Part shown: positions 22,151-28,914 of the stretch, piece after piece
Numbering within the stretch: position 1 is the stretch's first letter
Layout of the letters: every line of letters begins with the position of its first letter
From: a virus
Virus record (IMG/VR): IMGVR_UViG_3300044638_001506
Location: 1 to 42,818 of that record
Reading direction: 5' to 3' (one strand)
Length of the DNA: 42,818 nt
The notes under the pieces: generated by a model
What the model saw: the letters and a program-made list of their open reading frames with translations, nothing else
The model's database searches: none
What the model was told of the DNA's origin: nothing
Made by a program: the position numbers and the translations under genes

Positions 22151-22526
22151 CATTTCAATTCAGGGACTTGTGGCTACAACGCCACGACACCTCATTACCA
22201 CCGAGGGACTGCCTATCACTAGCTTCAGGCTGGCTGAGTATGACCCAAGTGGCAAGAAAGAAACGACCAACTGGTTTACCATTACGGCGTTCAAGACACT
22301 AGGAATCAACACAGCGGCATCAATCAACAAGGGCGACCGAGTGGTTGTTGTTGGTGAACTGAACATCCGTGATTGGGACAATGGTGAACGCTCCGGCACT
22401 TCAGTCGAAGTAGAAGCCACAACAATTGGACACGACTTGAGCTTTGGCGTAAGCACATTCTCAAGAGAACAAATCACACCACAGCACAGTTGTAATTGCG
22501 ACAAGTGCGACAAAAGGAAGGTATAA
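22143..22526 (+). CDS. ssb: Single-stranded DNA-binding protein (OB fold)
   Basis: A 127-aa protein with the SSB pattern: ISIQGLVATTP at the N-terminus, NWFTITAFKTLGINTAAS near 43-60, KGDRVVVVGELNIRDW near 63-78, and SVEVEATTIGHDLSFG near 88-103. SSB coats single strands in replication and recombination. The usual acidic C-terminal tail that recruits partners is missing. Instead the protein ends with a Cys/Lys tail, CNCDKCDKRKV, which could bind metal. It starts a replication block that also contains Sak4-like and primase-helicase genes. Confidence 0.88.
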   Translation: MSSISIQGLVATTPRHLITTEGLPITSFRLAEYDPSGKKETTNWFTITAFKTLGINTAASINKGDRVVVVGELNIRDWDNGERSGTSVEVEATTIGHDLSFGVSTFSREQITPQHSCNCDKCDKRKV

Positions 22527-22528
22527 CT

Positions 22529-22798
22529 ATGAGAAGAGTAATGGCAAATAAAACACTAATCAAGATCGAGGGACAGGATAATAATGTCGCCGAGGTAATT
22601 GACACACTAATCAATAAAAAGTCTGAGTTTATGAACTCCCAAGCCCAGCAGTATGTAGGTGCCGAGCTTTACGGCTTGACCGACAACCCACGCTGGTTTG
22701 GAGCTGACTTGTTTATTGAAGGTGTCAAGCTAGACAACATCAAGCTGGATGGCTTCCGCAAGGAGTTCCCTAATGTAAACGCTGAGGTGGCTGAGTAA
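22529..22798 (+). CDS. 89-aa hypothetical protein
   Basis: The ATG at 22529 lies 8 nt after AAAAGGAAGG, so I prefer it to an upstream GTG inside the SSB gene. The protein (MRRVMANKTLIKIEGQDNNV onward) has a beta-alpha pattern and no Cys. It lies directly after SSB and ends in a TAATG overlap. No family recognised. Confidence 0.7.
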   Translation: MRRVMANKTLIKIEGQDNNVAEVIDTLINKKSEFMNSQAQQYVGAELYGLTDNPRWFGADLFIEGVKLDNIKLDGFRKEFPNVNAEVAE

Positions 22799-23328
22799 TG
22801 ACAAAGCTCACACCACAGGCTAAATCTAGCCTGAGCGCTCTACAGGAGAAGCACCTTGCTTACACGATTGCCAAAACCACAATCGAGTCCGAGCTAAAGC
22901 GTGAGTCAAACAATCGCCTTGCTTCAATCAAGCACGAGCGAGATATGGCTCTACGCCTAGCTTCAGATTCAGGTGTGCCAAAAACCCAATTGGGTAAGGC
23001 AATCGGAACCAGCAACTACCGAACGGTTCAGGAGATTCTTGCTGAAACTGAAGCGGTAATGAGAGCTGGCTCTACAGCAAAGCCTGACAACAGCAACACA
23101 GGTAAAGCTGAAACCGGTGGCGTTCTAGTCGAGCGAGATCCCGACAACGACGGCGTTTATAGAGTATCCATTTCCAACTTCGGAGAAAACTCTCTGAGTG
23201 GTGCTGCTTACTTCGTAATCTCGATTGATGGAGAACTTGAGTTCCTCCACGGCGAGGCTTTCGTAATACCACAGCTATACAGGGCCGGCTACGAGGACTT
23301 CGTAATCGACCAGCTAAACAATCTATAA
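22798..23328 (+). CDS. Putative DNA-binding protein with HTH-like segment
   Basis: A 176-aa protein. The N-terminal half is helical (LSALQEKHLAYTIAKTTIES; RLASIKHERDMALRLAS) and leads into GVPKTQLGKAIGTSNYRTVQ near 62-80, which reads as a helix-turn-helix. The C-terminal half (about 105-176) is beta-rich (GVYRVSISNFGENSLSGAAY) with a closing helix. It may be an early regulator or replication accessory. Assignment rests on the HTH pattern alone. Confidence 0.65.
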   Translation: MTKLTPQAKSSLSALQEKHLAYTIAKTTIESELKRESNNRLASIKHERDMALRLASDSGVPKTQLGKAIGTSNYRTVQEILAETEAVMRAGSTAKPDNSNTGKAETGGVLVERDPDNDGVYRVSISNFGENSLSGAAYFVISIDGELEFLHGEAFVIPQLYRAGYEDFVIDQLNNL

Positions 23329-23338
23329 GGAGAAAATA

Positions 23339-23605
23339 ATGGATGATTACAGCGATGGCATAGACCCAGTTGACTATGACGAACTTGAAACTGAATGTAA
23401 TGACACAGCGTATCAAGCTGGTCAAGCAACTGGCGATAAAGACATCACCATTGGCATAAACCCTAATGGTCGCTGGGACTACGAGATTTGGGTAGACGGC
23501 GGTCGCTTCGGAGAAACAGCTCAGTATTTTTCTGGCTTTGAAGAAGTCCGAGAAGCCATCAAGGAAAAATACCCAACTGCTGACTGGGAGGACTTGGGGT
23601 GGTAG
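23339..23605 (+). CDS. 88-aa acidic hypothetical protein
   Basis: The protein starts MDDYSDGIDPVDYDELETEC and includes ITIGINPNGRWDYEIWVDGG and a C-terminal helix VREAIKEKYPTADWEDLGW. It is strongly acidic. TAAGGAG precedes the ATG by 8 nt. It overlaps the helicase gene start by 7 nt, so translation of the two is coupled. No family recognised. Confidence 0.72.
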   Translation: MDDYSDGIDPVDYDELETECNDTAYQAGQATGDKDITIGINPNGRWDYEIWVDGGRFGETAQYFSGFEEVREAIKEKYPTADWEDLGW

Positions 23606-24999
23606 ATTCCGCTCTAGTTCCCTACCCTTATCAACAGCGAGACATTGAGAAGTTAGTTTCAAATGATGGCACCGGAGTTATCGCTACCCAAGTTGGTGGC
23701 GGTAAGACTCTGGTTGCTATCGAAGTTGGTAAGCAACTAGGGACAGGAACTAATTTAGTGATTGCCCCAAAGGGAACTCACAAGCGAGCGTGGGAGAAAA
23801 CAATTCTTCGCCAGATTCCAGAAGCTTCTGTTAGATACATCAATAGCAAGAAAGCTGGCGAGGAAGCGTTTATCGATTTACAAAAGATGGTATCAGGTTG
23901 GTATCTGATTAGTCCTGAGTATTTCCGTAAGATTCATTGGGCTAACATTGTGCCTGACCTAGCGGTGTTTGATGAGATTCACAGGGCTTCAAACCGCAAG
24001 TCCAACACCGCCAGAATGCTTCACACGCTAAAGGCGAGGCGCAGGATAGGGATGTCGGGCACGATCGCTGGCAACCGCATAGAGGGCTTCTGGTCAGTAA
24101 TCAGATGGATATATCCAGATGTTGCTGGCAGGTCTTTCTGGGCGTGGGCTAACACCTACTGCGAAGTCATCCAAGACTACTGGGCTGGCAAAGTTATCAC
24201 CACCGAGAAAAGACCCGGAGCGATTACTGCGAGCTTGCCTTGCTACATCAGGCATCTCAAGCGCGAGAACTGTTGCGACTTTCACCCAGAAGGTATGGAC
24301 TCAGATTTGCCAAGTGTAGTTATCAAGGAGCGAAGCGTTGAACTGAACGCAGAGCAAAAGCGAATCTACAAGAAGATGGAGAAGGACTTATTTGTGTGGC
24401 TTGGCGAGAACCCATTGGTAGCAGAAGTGCCAGTTGCGACTCGAACTAGGCTCAGGCAAATAACTCTAGGAACCCCAACTGTCTCAGACACCGGTGAGGT
24501 TTACTTTGCGCCTGATTGTAAGTCCAGCAAACTTGATGAGCTATTCTCAATCATCAGCGACCATCCACAAGGCGAAGCTATGTTGTTATTGACCCATAGC
24601 CAGAAGTTCGCTAGGGTGGTTGTTGACAGACTACGCAAAGCTGGTCATACAGCATTCGAGTGGTCCGGTCAAGCTACTCAAGCCGATAGAGATGTCGCAC
24701 TTGAGCAGTTCATAGCAGGAGGTATTCAGTTTATTGTCGGAGTAATTGCGGCAATTGGAGAAGGCACAGATGGATTACAGGAGCGTTGCTCAGTTATGGT
24801 TTGGCTATCGAAAGATGATAACCGAATGCTGAACGAGCAAGCTATGGGCCGTCTTGATCGTCAAGGTCAGAAGCGAGCAGTTATCTCATACGAGATTATC
24901 GCCGAGGATACTTACGACTCAGGTCAGCTATCCAACCTTGTGCTAAAGCAAATCGAAATGAACAAAAGCCTACGGGCAAAGGAGGAAACAAATGAGTGA
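23599..24999 (+). CDS. SNF2/DEAD-type helicase (superfamily 2)
   Basis: A 466-aa protein beginning at GTG 23599, inside the end of the previous gene and after GGAGG. Motif I is TQVGGGKT (30-37), motif II is VFDEIH (123-128), and SGTIAGNRI marks motif III. The second RecA domain has LLLTHSQKF near 335 and motif VI AMGRLDRQGQKR near 415. The (E/D)Q(A)xGRxxRxGQ form is that of SNF2-like helicases common in phages, which translocate on DNA and may aid replication or remodelling. It lacks extra accessory domains. Confidence 0.9.
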   Translation: MVDSALVPYPYQQRDIEKLVSNDGTGVIATQVGGGKTLVAIEVGKQLGTGTNLVIAPKGTHKRAWEKTILRQIPEASVRYINSKKAGEEAFIDLQKMVSGWYLISPEYFRKIHWANIVPDLAVFDEIHRASNRKSNTARMLHTLKARRRIGMSGTIAGNRIEGFWSVIRWIYPDVAGRSFWAWANTYCEVIQDYWAGKVITTEKRPGAITASLPCYIRHLKRENCCDFHPEGMDSDLPSVVIKERSVELNAEQKRIYKKMEKDLFVWLGENPLVAEVPVATRTRLRQITLGTPTVSDTGEVYFAPDCKSSKLDELFSIISDHPQGEAMLLLTHSQKFARVVVDRLRKAGHTAFEWSGQATQADRDVALEQFIAGGIQFIVGVIAAIGEGTDGLQERCSVMVWLSKDDNRMLNEQAMGRLDRQGQKRAVISYEIIAEDTYDSGQLSNLVLKQIEMNKSLRAKEETNE

Positions 25000-25198
25000 T
25001 TTACAAGATGTTATCGCAAAGACATCAATCAAAGCTTTCAACGAAGGTATCTCAAGAGAGCGTGATTTGATTTTGAAATTTTTGTCAGACACAAAACAAG
25101 AAACAAAATGCGAGTGCGAGAATTGCCAATCTTGGAAAAACGCATTCGATTGGTTGGCTTCAGAAATAAAGGCTGCCTCTAATGACAAGCGCCTGTAG
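24992..25198 (+). CDS. Small hypothetical protein with Cys cluster
   Basis: A 68-aa protein. A helical N-terminus (AFNEGISRERDLILKFLSD) is followed by CECENC (near 40-45) and a second helix. AGGAGG lies 9 nt before the ATG. It overlaps both neighbours. The C-x-C-x2-C cluster may bind metal with help from another chain. No family recognised. Confidence 0.68.
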   Translation: MSDLQDVIAKTSIKAFNEGISRERDLILKFLSDTKQETKCECENCQSWKNAFDWLASEIKAASNDKRL

Positions 25199-25457
25199 TG
25201 CCCAAGAGTGTGAGCGCCCCACTCACGCTAGAGGTATGTGTAATTTCCATTATGTCCAATTCAAAAAGACCATAGCACCAGAGTGCTCTGCGGAAAATTG
25301 CCAAAAGCCTAGTCGAGCTAGGGGTATGTGCCACAAGCACTACGATCAAGAGCTTAGGGCTGAAGCTAAAGATGACATTGACTACGAAGACTTCTGGGAA
25401 TTTGTAAAGTTCAGACTAAAGATAGGAGAATCAAATTGGCAACCGAGTCAAAGATAG
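25182..25457 (+). CDS. Tandem zinc-knuckle protein
   Basis: A 91-aa protein with two near-identical repeats: CSAQECERPTHARGMCNFHY (5-24) and CSAENCQKPSRARGMCHKHY (35-54). Each has C-x4-C-x8-C-x2-H spacing, consistent with one zinc per repeat. The RGMCxxHY form is common at the N-terminus of phage HNH and DNA-binding proteins, here without a nuclease domain. The C-terminus is acidic then helical. Probably nucleic-acid binding; target unknown. Confidence 0.75.
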   Translation: MTSACSAQECERPTHARGMCNFHYVQFKKTIAPECSAENCQKPSRARGMCHKHYDQELRAEAKDDIDYEDFWEFVKFRLKIGESNWQPSQR

Positions 25458-25672
25458 ATTTTTTGGAAAACTACGTCGAGTGGGCTAATGAGCGCAAGCT
25501 GTTTCCCCCGACACACTCACCAACCGAATACGCAGAACACTTGCGAAATATGCGAAACTCTGAGATAATCGAAAAGGCCCTAGAAATGATCGGCACTTAC
25601 GAGCTATCTGAAACCGGTTGGCCCAGAGAGATGATCGAAAAGATGGCGAAGATTCTAAGAGATGAAGCGTAA
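25436..25672 (+). CDS. 78-aa hypothetical helical protein, TTG start
   Basis: The TTG at 25436 follows ATAGGAGA by 6 nt. The protein is predicted helical (KIDFLENYVEWANERKLFPP; SEIIEKALEMIGTYEL; MIEKMAKILRDEA). It overlaps the preceding gene by 22 nt. It may be a small regulatory or protein-binding factor. No family recognised. Confidence 0.65.
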   Translation: MATESKIDFLENYVEWANERKLFPPTHSPTEYAEHLRNMRNSEIIEKALEMIGTYELSETGWPREMIEKMAKILRDEA

Positions 25673-25733
25673 TGAGGTTGTCGGATTTGAACAGTCAAAA
25701 CGCTACAAGAACCCCGAGCGACAGGAAACCCAA

Positions 25734-26213
25734 ATGACTTACCAGCTACAAGAAGACTCAGAGGTAAAAATCCCAAAACAGCAAGAGGCAAGAATCAACC
25801 CTGATTCCGTGCCTGTTCTTGCTACAGCAGTTGCTCTTGTCGGATTGCTGATGATTACTTCTTTTATTGTTTCCTTCAGCGGTCTTTACGACGCTTCAGA
25901 ATGGACCGGACTGCCACAGTATTTTAGATGGCTACCGGCTTTGTTTATTGATGCCGCAATCTTGGCATACACAATCGCACTTATCGTATTTAAGGCTCGT
26001 GGAGAGTCAGTTTGGAGAACCGTTCTTGGACTCGTGGGCTTTGCATCTATCTCTGTTATTGCTAATGTTTCTCACACTCTTTCCTATTGGGATGGCGCTC
26101 TACTCGATTACAGGGCCTGGGTTGGGGTGGCTATTACTGCTTCTGCCCCTGTTGCCGTTCTATTGGCTGCTGAAGAAATAGCACGACTAGCGTTTGCGAA
26201 AAAAATCAAATGA
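25734..26213 (+). CDS. DUF2637-like four-helix membrane protein
   Basis: I prefer the ATG at 25734 (after GACAGGAAA); an ATG at 25662 would add 24 residues and overlap the previous gene. About 35 polar residues precede four hydrophobic segments: VLATAVALVGLLMITSFIV, YFRWLPALFIDAAILAYTIA, a third near ISVIANVSHT and AWVGVAITASAPVAVLLAAE. The RWLPALFIDAAI and AN-x2-HT features resemble DUF2637, a membrane family of actinobacterial plasmids and phages. The role is unknown. It lies just before a WhiB gene. Confidence 0.75.
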   Translation: MTYQLQEDSEVKIPKQQEARINPDSVPVLATAVALVGLLMITSFIVSFSGLYDASEWTGLPQYFRWLPALFIDAAILAYTIALIVFKARGESVWRTVLGLVGFASISVIANVSHTLSYWDGALLDYRAWVGVAITASAPVAVLLAAEEIARLAFAKKIK

Positions 26214-26335
26214 TAGAAATGATAATTATTGTATCTGTGTTGATCACCATCTTTTTTATCTCAATGGGTCTAACAGCCCTTTATGCAGCTTTCATGATTG
26301 AAAGGGAATTGGACCAATTCGATGAGGAAAATTAA
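26210..26335 (+). CDS. 41-aa single-span membrane protein
   Basis: MIEMIIIVSVLITIFFISMG, then LTALYAAFMIERELDQFDEE and N. One transmembrane helix (about 3-28) is followed by an acidic tail. It starts in an ATGA overlap with the DUF2637-like gene, so the two are probably translated together, and it ends directly before the WhiB start. It could be a partner of the four-helix protein; that is inference. Confidence 0.65.
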   Translation: MIEMIIIVSVLITIFFISMGLTALYAAFMIERELDQFDEEN

Positions 26336-26671
26336 ATGGCAGCAAAAGAATCTTCTGAGCCGATTTACTTCGGGATTAAAAAACAGGCCGTTGGATTCTA
26401 CAACAAGCTACGGGACGCGCAAGAGGAGTTTCAAGATTGGAACTGTCGAAATAACTCTTATTACTACGTGGACTACGACGGATACGAACCAGAAGACCAA
26501 GAGCGTAATGGTAGCCCTACACCACTAACAATTGACGAGTGCGAAGCGCTTTGTGCCGGATGCCCTTTGCTAAAACTTTGCTATGACTTTGCTGTTGCAA
26601 ATGATGAGGGGCACGGTATCTGGGGCGGTATTGACTTTGGCGCTATGCAAGATGAGGATAAGTTATTTTGA
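26336..26671 (+). CDS. WhiB-family iron-sulphur transcription factor
   Basis: A 111-aa protein. Cluster ligands are Cys37 (DWNCRNN), Cys73, Cys76 and Cys82 (LCAGCPLLKLC, giving C-x2-C-x5-C). The GIWGG turn follows at 94-98, as in WhiB proteins, which bind the host sigma factor and alter transcription. The gap between the first and second Cys (35 residues) is longer than usual and holds an acidic Tyr-rich insert. The basic C-terminal tail that contacts DNA in many WhiB proteins is replaced by an acidic end. WhiB is restricted to Actinobacteria and their phages, so this is the best host marker. Confidence 0.86.
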   Translation: MAAKESSEPIYFGIKKQAVGFYNKLRDAQEEFQDWNCRNNSYYYVDYDGYEPEDQERNGSPTPLTIDECEALCAGCPLLKLCYDFAVANDEGHGIWGGIDFGAMQDEDKLF

Positions 26672-26802
26672 GTGAGGAAATAGAATTCGATTGGGACATG
26701 AAAGTCGAGCTACTTGAGATCGAGCTTGAAGCCCTCAGAAAAGAAATAGAAAGAATCGCCGAGAAATTTGACAGGTTTGACAAATATATAAAAGGGCTAT
26801 AA
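26668..26802 (+). CDS. 44-aa coiled-coil mini-protein, TTG start
   Basis: From TTG 26668, overlapping the WhiB stop: MSEEIEFDWDMKVELLEIEL, then EALRKEIERIAEKFDRFDKY. Heptad-like spacing of Leu/Ile suggests a coiled coil of about 25 residues. GATGAGGATAA provides a moderate ribosome site. It could dimerise or bind WhiB, but only position supports that. Confidence 0.55.
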   Translation: MSEEIEFDWDMKVELLEIELEALRKEIERIAEKFDRFDKYIKGL

Positions 26803-26823
26803 AGTTCTCTTGAAAGGAGAAAA

Positions 26824-27540
26824 ATGATTACTAACACACGTGTGCAGGAGATTGCATTATCCCTGCTCAAACAACAGTCCGAGCGTGACGCTCAGAAGAA
26901 GATCGGTGCGTCAGATTTTTCTGACCCATGCTCTTACCACTTAGCTAAAAAGCTACTCGGCGAACAAGAAGGCCCAGTTAAGTATTGGCTAGGCGCAAAA
27001 GTTGGAACTGCCATGCACTCTTTGTTAGAAGATGCAATTGAAAAGGCTGACCTGACTGACCTTCCGGAGCTTGAGGGTGCTGAAGTCGAGAAGAAGATTC
27101 ACCTTGGCCAACTGCCGGGCTACGGCGAAATAAAAAGCAAGCCTGACTTTGCTTTGGTAAAAGACAAGCACTTGATTGACTGGAAGACCAGCACAAGAGA
27201 CAAGACCAAGAAAATGCAGCGCACTCTTTTTGAAGAGAAGGCTGACCCAGCCGTGCTTTATACAATTCAGAAGTATTACACCCAACTACAGATTTACGCT
27301 TGGGGACTGAACAAAGCTGGCATTGAGATTGACGCTTGCTCAATGGTCTTTATAAACCGAGATGGCACAACTGACAGCGATGTTTGGAGCTATACCTTTG
27401 ACTACTCAGAAGAGTACGCAGTAAGCACTTGGAAGCGCCTAGAGGACATCTGGGCAGGCTTGCAGGCAGACCCAAGTCCAGAACAATTTGACCGACACCC
27501 CGAGTGTTTCAAGTGTAAAGTGACGGACCCAGCATTATGA
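26824..27540 (+). CDS. PD-(D/E)XK nuclease (RecB/Cas4-like exonuclease)
   Basis: A 238-aa protein. An N-terminal helical region with Cys36 (SDPCSYHLAKKLLG) is followed by the WLGAKVGTAMHSLLED helix. The nuclease core is SKPDFAL (Asp108) and LIDWKTST (Asp119, Lys121), then the helix YTQLQIYAWGLNKAG carrying the Q-x3-Y motif. A C-terminal CFKC pair could, with Cys36, bind an iron-sulphur cluster as in Cas4/AddB nucleases, but a fourth ligand is uncertain. Likely a 5'-3' exonuclease working with the Sak4-like protein next to it. GAAAGGAG precedes the ATG. Confidence 0.87.
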   Translation: MITNTRVQEIALSLLKQQSERDAQKKIGASDFSDPCSYHLAKKLLGEQEGPVKYWLGAKVGTAMHSLLEDAIEKADLTDLPELEGAEVEKKIHLGQLPGYGEIKSKPDFALVKDKHLIDWKTSTRDKTKKMQRTLFEEKADPAVLYTIQKYYTQLQIYAWGLNKAGIEIDACSMVFINRDGTTDSDVWSYTFDYSEEYAVSTWKRLEDIWAGLQADPSPEQFDRHPECFKCKVTDPAL

Positions 27541-27573
27541 TAGTATCTCTAACACACAACAGAAAGGAGAAGC

Positions 27574-28305
27574 ATGGCTAACCCAGAGCTTCCCGCACTG
27601 CCCTTCCAGCAGTTTATTAAAAAGGCAGAGCAACTAAATGCACCTAAGTCAATCCTGATTTATGGTGATCCAAAGAACGGCAAGACATGGCTAGCTGCTT
27701 CAGCAAGTGAAGTTGCAGAGCTAGGTCCGGTCCTTCTAATCGACATCGAGGGCGGAGCTTCCGCAATCGCTCGTGATTGGAGAAACGTTGATGTAATCAG
27801 CGTGGACACATACGAGCAACTCGAGAAGGTAGTTGAGTCTCTCACTGAGACAAAGCACCAATACAAGACCGTGATTCTTGACACACTTGGTGTCGCTATG
27901 GATCGTGCCGAAAAGTTCTTTGCTGAAAAGCCAGAGAACAAGAACAACCGTTTTGGCAAGTGGGGTGACTTGAAGGAGTGGACTAACCAGTTGACTCGCA
28001 AGTTGCACGCTGCCCCATTCTTGACAATCCTGATTGCTCACGCTCAGGATGAGAAAGACGAGCAGACAGGAGCTATAAAGATTCTTCCTATGCTCCCCGG
28101 CTCGGCAAAAAACACCCTGCCAGCAATCCCAGACATCATTGGATATCTGACTGCTGAAAAGGGTGAAGAAGGTATCAGGAGAGTCCTTTACCTTCAGTCA
28201 TCAGATCGATTGGTATCGGGAAACCGATTCGGCTTACCGCCTAAACTTTATGAACCAAGCATGAAGAAGATAATCGACACAATCAAGAAACTAGGAGAAA
28301 AGTAA
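27574..28305 (+). CDS. Sak4-like RecA-fold ATPase (single-strand annealing recombinase)
   Basis: A 243-aa protein. Walker A is YGDPKNGKT (30-38), a LLIDIEGGA strand lies near 54-62, and Walker B is TVILDTLG (99-106). A sensor-like AHAQDEKDEQTG follows near 155 and then SGNRFGLPP near 215. This is the RecA-like core of phage Sak4-type recombinases, without RecA's N- and C-terminal domains. Sak4 anneals single strands with SSB and an exonuclease, and both are present (22143-22526, 26824-27540). GAAAGGAGAAG lies just before the ATG. Confidence 0.86.
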   Translation: MANPELPALPFQQFIKKAEQLNAPKSILIYGDPKNGKTWLAASASEVAELGPVLLIDIEGGASAIARDWRNVDVISVDTYEQLEKVVESLTETKHQYKTVILDTLGVAMDRAEKFFAEKPENKNNRFGKWGDLKEWTNQLTRKLHAAPFLTILIAHAQDEKDEQTGAIKILPMLPGSAKNTLPAIPDIIGYLTAEKGEEGIRRVLYLQSSDRLVSGNRFGLPPKLYEPSMKKIIDTIKKLGEK

Positions 28306-28306
28306 C

Positions 28307-28774
28307 ATGCAAATCTCAGTACCGGATAATCTGCCACAAAGCAGTAACACCAACAGCTACGAGCCGGTTCCTGCCGGTAAGTACGAGACAACTATTTTCG
28401 ACGTTCAGGCTGAGACTGTAAAGTCCGGTCCTAACGAAGGAAAGCCACGCTGGAAAGTTCAGCTAAAGATTGCAGAAGGGCAGTTTGAGAACCGCCGTCT
28501 GTTTGTTCTGATTCCACTTTACGTAGCCGGAGATTTCTGGAAGACACAGAGCTTCTTTGAGTCCGTAGGATACTCTGTAAAGGGAAACTTTAATGTTCCA
28601 GAGATTGCTGAGCTTCTAGGTAAGCCAGTTGTTGCTAGAGTAGTAATCCGTGAAGCACAGGGCGACTACCCAGCAGATAACAATGTTTCTGGATTCGAGA
28701 AGGCATCGCAGAAGTCGGGAGCCGACCTTCTCGCCTCAATGGGCGCAACTCCAACCGACTCCGCCTGGGCATAG
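28307..28774 (+). CDS. DUF669-like recombination/replication accessory protein
   Basis: A 155-aa protein. YEPVPAGKYETTIFDVQAET near 19-38, then PRWKVQLKIAEGQFENRRLF near 48-67 and WKTQSFFESVGY near 80, match DUF669-type proteins, which are often next to Sak4-like ATPases in phages and are probably OB-fold single-strand binders. A flexible Ala/Ser tail ends SAWA. It starts 1 nt after the Sak4-like stop with AGGAGAAAAG inside that gene's end, so the two are coupled. Confidence 0.78.
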   Translation: MQISVPDNLPQSSNTNSYEPVPAGKYETTIFDVQAETVKSGPNEGKPRWKVQLKIAEGQFENRRLFVLIPLYVAGDFWKTQSFFESVGYSVKGNFNVPEIAELLGKPVVARVVIREAQGDYPADNNVSGFEKASQKSGADLLASMGATPTDSAWA

Positions 28775-28914
28775 TCCAGCGGTAAATGACCTGAGCACGT
28801 CTATGTAAACTGCTCACCTGCCACTAACGGTTTATCACAGCTTCTTCTCCTTTCACTGTGATGGTAAGTTCGATTCTTACGGTGGTACGAAACGGAGAAG
28901 AAGAAAGGTACCAA
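28774..28914 (+). ncRNA. tRNA-like, pseudoknot-capable leader of the primase-helicase gene
   Basis: This 140-nt non-coding stretch contains a perfect T-arm (stem 28864-28868/28876-28880, loop TTCGATT) that directly abuts 28881-28887. That segment pairs with 28819-28825 as a 7-bp acceptor-like stem (two G-U). A hairpin 28835-28840/28856-28861 has a 15-nt loop whose first ten bases (28841-28850) are exactly complementary to 28894-28903, the purine tract before the TTG start. A D-arm-like GTCCAGCGGTAAATGAC lies at 28774-28790 and a further hairpin at 28792-28816. No canonical tRNA with a 7-nt anticodon loop folds. It may be a regulatory tRNA mimic or a decayed tRNA. Confidence 0.4.

Noticed and set aside
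25867-26181. Plus-strand frame overlapping the DUF2637-like gene
   Set aside because: It is a frame-shifted shadow of hydrophobic codons with no ribosome site.
28819-28888. Functional tRNA gene
   Set aside because: The T-arm and a 7-bp acceptor pair well, but the remaining arm has a 15-nt loop, there is no D-arm inside this span and no CCA. I keep it as a tRNA-like element, not a tRNA.
28858-28914. N-terminal extension of the primase-helicase from GTG 28858 or ATG 28861
   Set aside because: Neither start has a ribosome site and the codons lie in the paired T-arm and purine tract. TTG 28915 has AGAAAGG at good distance and begins where family similarity seems to begin.
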